Source of the DNA: Acidimangrovimonas sediminis
GTDB taxonomy: Bacteria > Pseudomonadota > Alphaproteobacteria > Rhodobacterales > Rhodobacteraceae
Length of the DNA stretch: 64,000 nt
Reading direction: 5' to 3'
NCBI RefSeq assembly: GCF_002871005.1
Contig: NZ_PHSN01000004.1
Span: forward strand, 124,001 to 188,000
Shown piece after piece: positions 63,828 through 64,000 of this stretch. Each line of letters begins with the position of its first letter. Position 1 is the first letter of the stretch. Both the position numbers and the translations under genes were made by a program. A model generated the notes under the pieces. It ran no database searches. It was given only the letters and a program-made list of their open reading frames with translations, and was not told the origin of the DNA.

Positions 63828-64000
63828 ATGCGCAGGGTCACAATCTTCGGCTCCACCGGCTCGATCGGGGAGAGCACGGTCGACCTCGTCTCGCGCGCGG
63901 GGGATGTGCAGGTCGTGGCGCTGACCGGTGGGCGCAACGTCACCCGGCTGGCGGAACAGGCGCGGGCGCTGAATGCCGAGCTGGCGGTCACGGCGCATGA
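63828..64000 (+). CDS. dxr: 1-deoxy-D-xylulose 5-phosphate reductoisomerase, N-terminal part
   Basis: Only the first 57 codons are in the window; it runs off the right edge. MRRVTIFGSTGSIGESTVDL carries the NADPH-binding GSTGSIG motif of Dxr, followed by VVALTGGRNVTRLAEQARAL, which is typical. It makes MEP in the non-mevalonate isoprenoid pathway, feeding UppS. The ATG at 63828 lies 5 nt after cdsA. Confidence 0.95.
   Translation, partial: MRRVTIFGSTGSIGESTVDLVSRAGDVQVVALTGGRNVTRLAEQARALNAELAVTAH

Overview
The window is a GC-rich chromosomal segment of an alphaproteobacterium, almost certainly of the order Rhodobacterales (Rhodobacter/Paracoccus/Roseobacter relatives). The case rests on the block pyrH-frr-uppS-cdsA-dxr, the SUF operon with small membrane proteins embedded in it, xerD-(unknown)-aroK-aroB, an ialB-like gene, cytochrome c', and dispersed intergenic hairpins with a GATATTT/GAGTATTT tail. 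Most of it is housekeeping chromosome. I see no insertion sequence, rRNA operon or CRISPR array.

Layout. 0-2.2 kb: Entner-Doudoroff genes edd and eda (eda runs off the left edge) behind a LacI-type palindrome. 2.4-7.0 kb: a tiny basic protein, an RlmI-like methyltransferase with an overlapping PIN-domain gene, an M48 protease, a MarR regulator and lipA. 7.0-9.9 kb: a small secreted protein, a membrane-anchored dihaem cytochrome c, cytochrome c' and hpt. 9.9-17.7 kb: a COQ10/RatA-type lipid-binding protein, then the SUF iron-sulfur operon (cysteine desulfurase, sufB, 58-aa membrane protein, sufC, sufD, two YIP1-type membrane proteins, sufS). 18.6 kb: tRNA-Arg(CCG), followed by an isolated two-gene phage-type appendage module (805-aa fibre with an SGNH esterase domain, plus a lectin-like protein). 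22.5-25.8 kb: a Tat-exported OpgD-type glucan protein and a divergent acyltransferase. 25.9-31.2 kb: a divergent sugar-acid catabolic pair (FAH hydrolase and HpcH/HpaI aldolase) around a GntR-type palindrome, a multi-pass transporter-like protein and a membrane-anchored GltB-like flavoprotein. 31.2-38.3 kb: envelope genes, comprising an outer-membrane barrel, a MepK-like peptidase divergent from an LdtD-like L,D-transpeptidase, and an lpxD-acp-ketosynthase set. 38.5-45 kb: ialB-like, HerA-like ATPase, Bcr/CflA exporter with its divergent TetR regulator, and a CorC/HlyC membrane protein. 45-52 kb: xerD, an unknown 577-aa protein, aroK, aroB, ssb, a lytic transglycosylase and an unknown membrane protein. 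52-59.6 kb: a peptide-type ABC transporter operon with an AraC regulator. 59.8-64 kb: miaA divergent from pyrH-frr-uppS-cdsA-dxr (dxr runs off the right edge).

The items most worth a second look are: (i) the solitary fibre/esterase plus lectin pair next to tRNA-Arg, which resembles an unlinked component of a Rhodobacterales gene transfer agent rather than a prophage; (ii) short tandem repeats sitting exactly on stop codons of several genes, which supply further TGA codons; (iii) a family of composite hairpin repeats, one simple copy of which supplies the apparent ATG of the SUF cysteine desulfurase; (iv) two terminator-like hairpins inside a divergent intergenic region (39.38-39.63 kb), which implies an unannotated transcript; (v) near-perfect operator palindromes for edd, the FAH/aldolase pair and the TetR/exporter pair.
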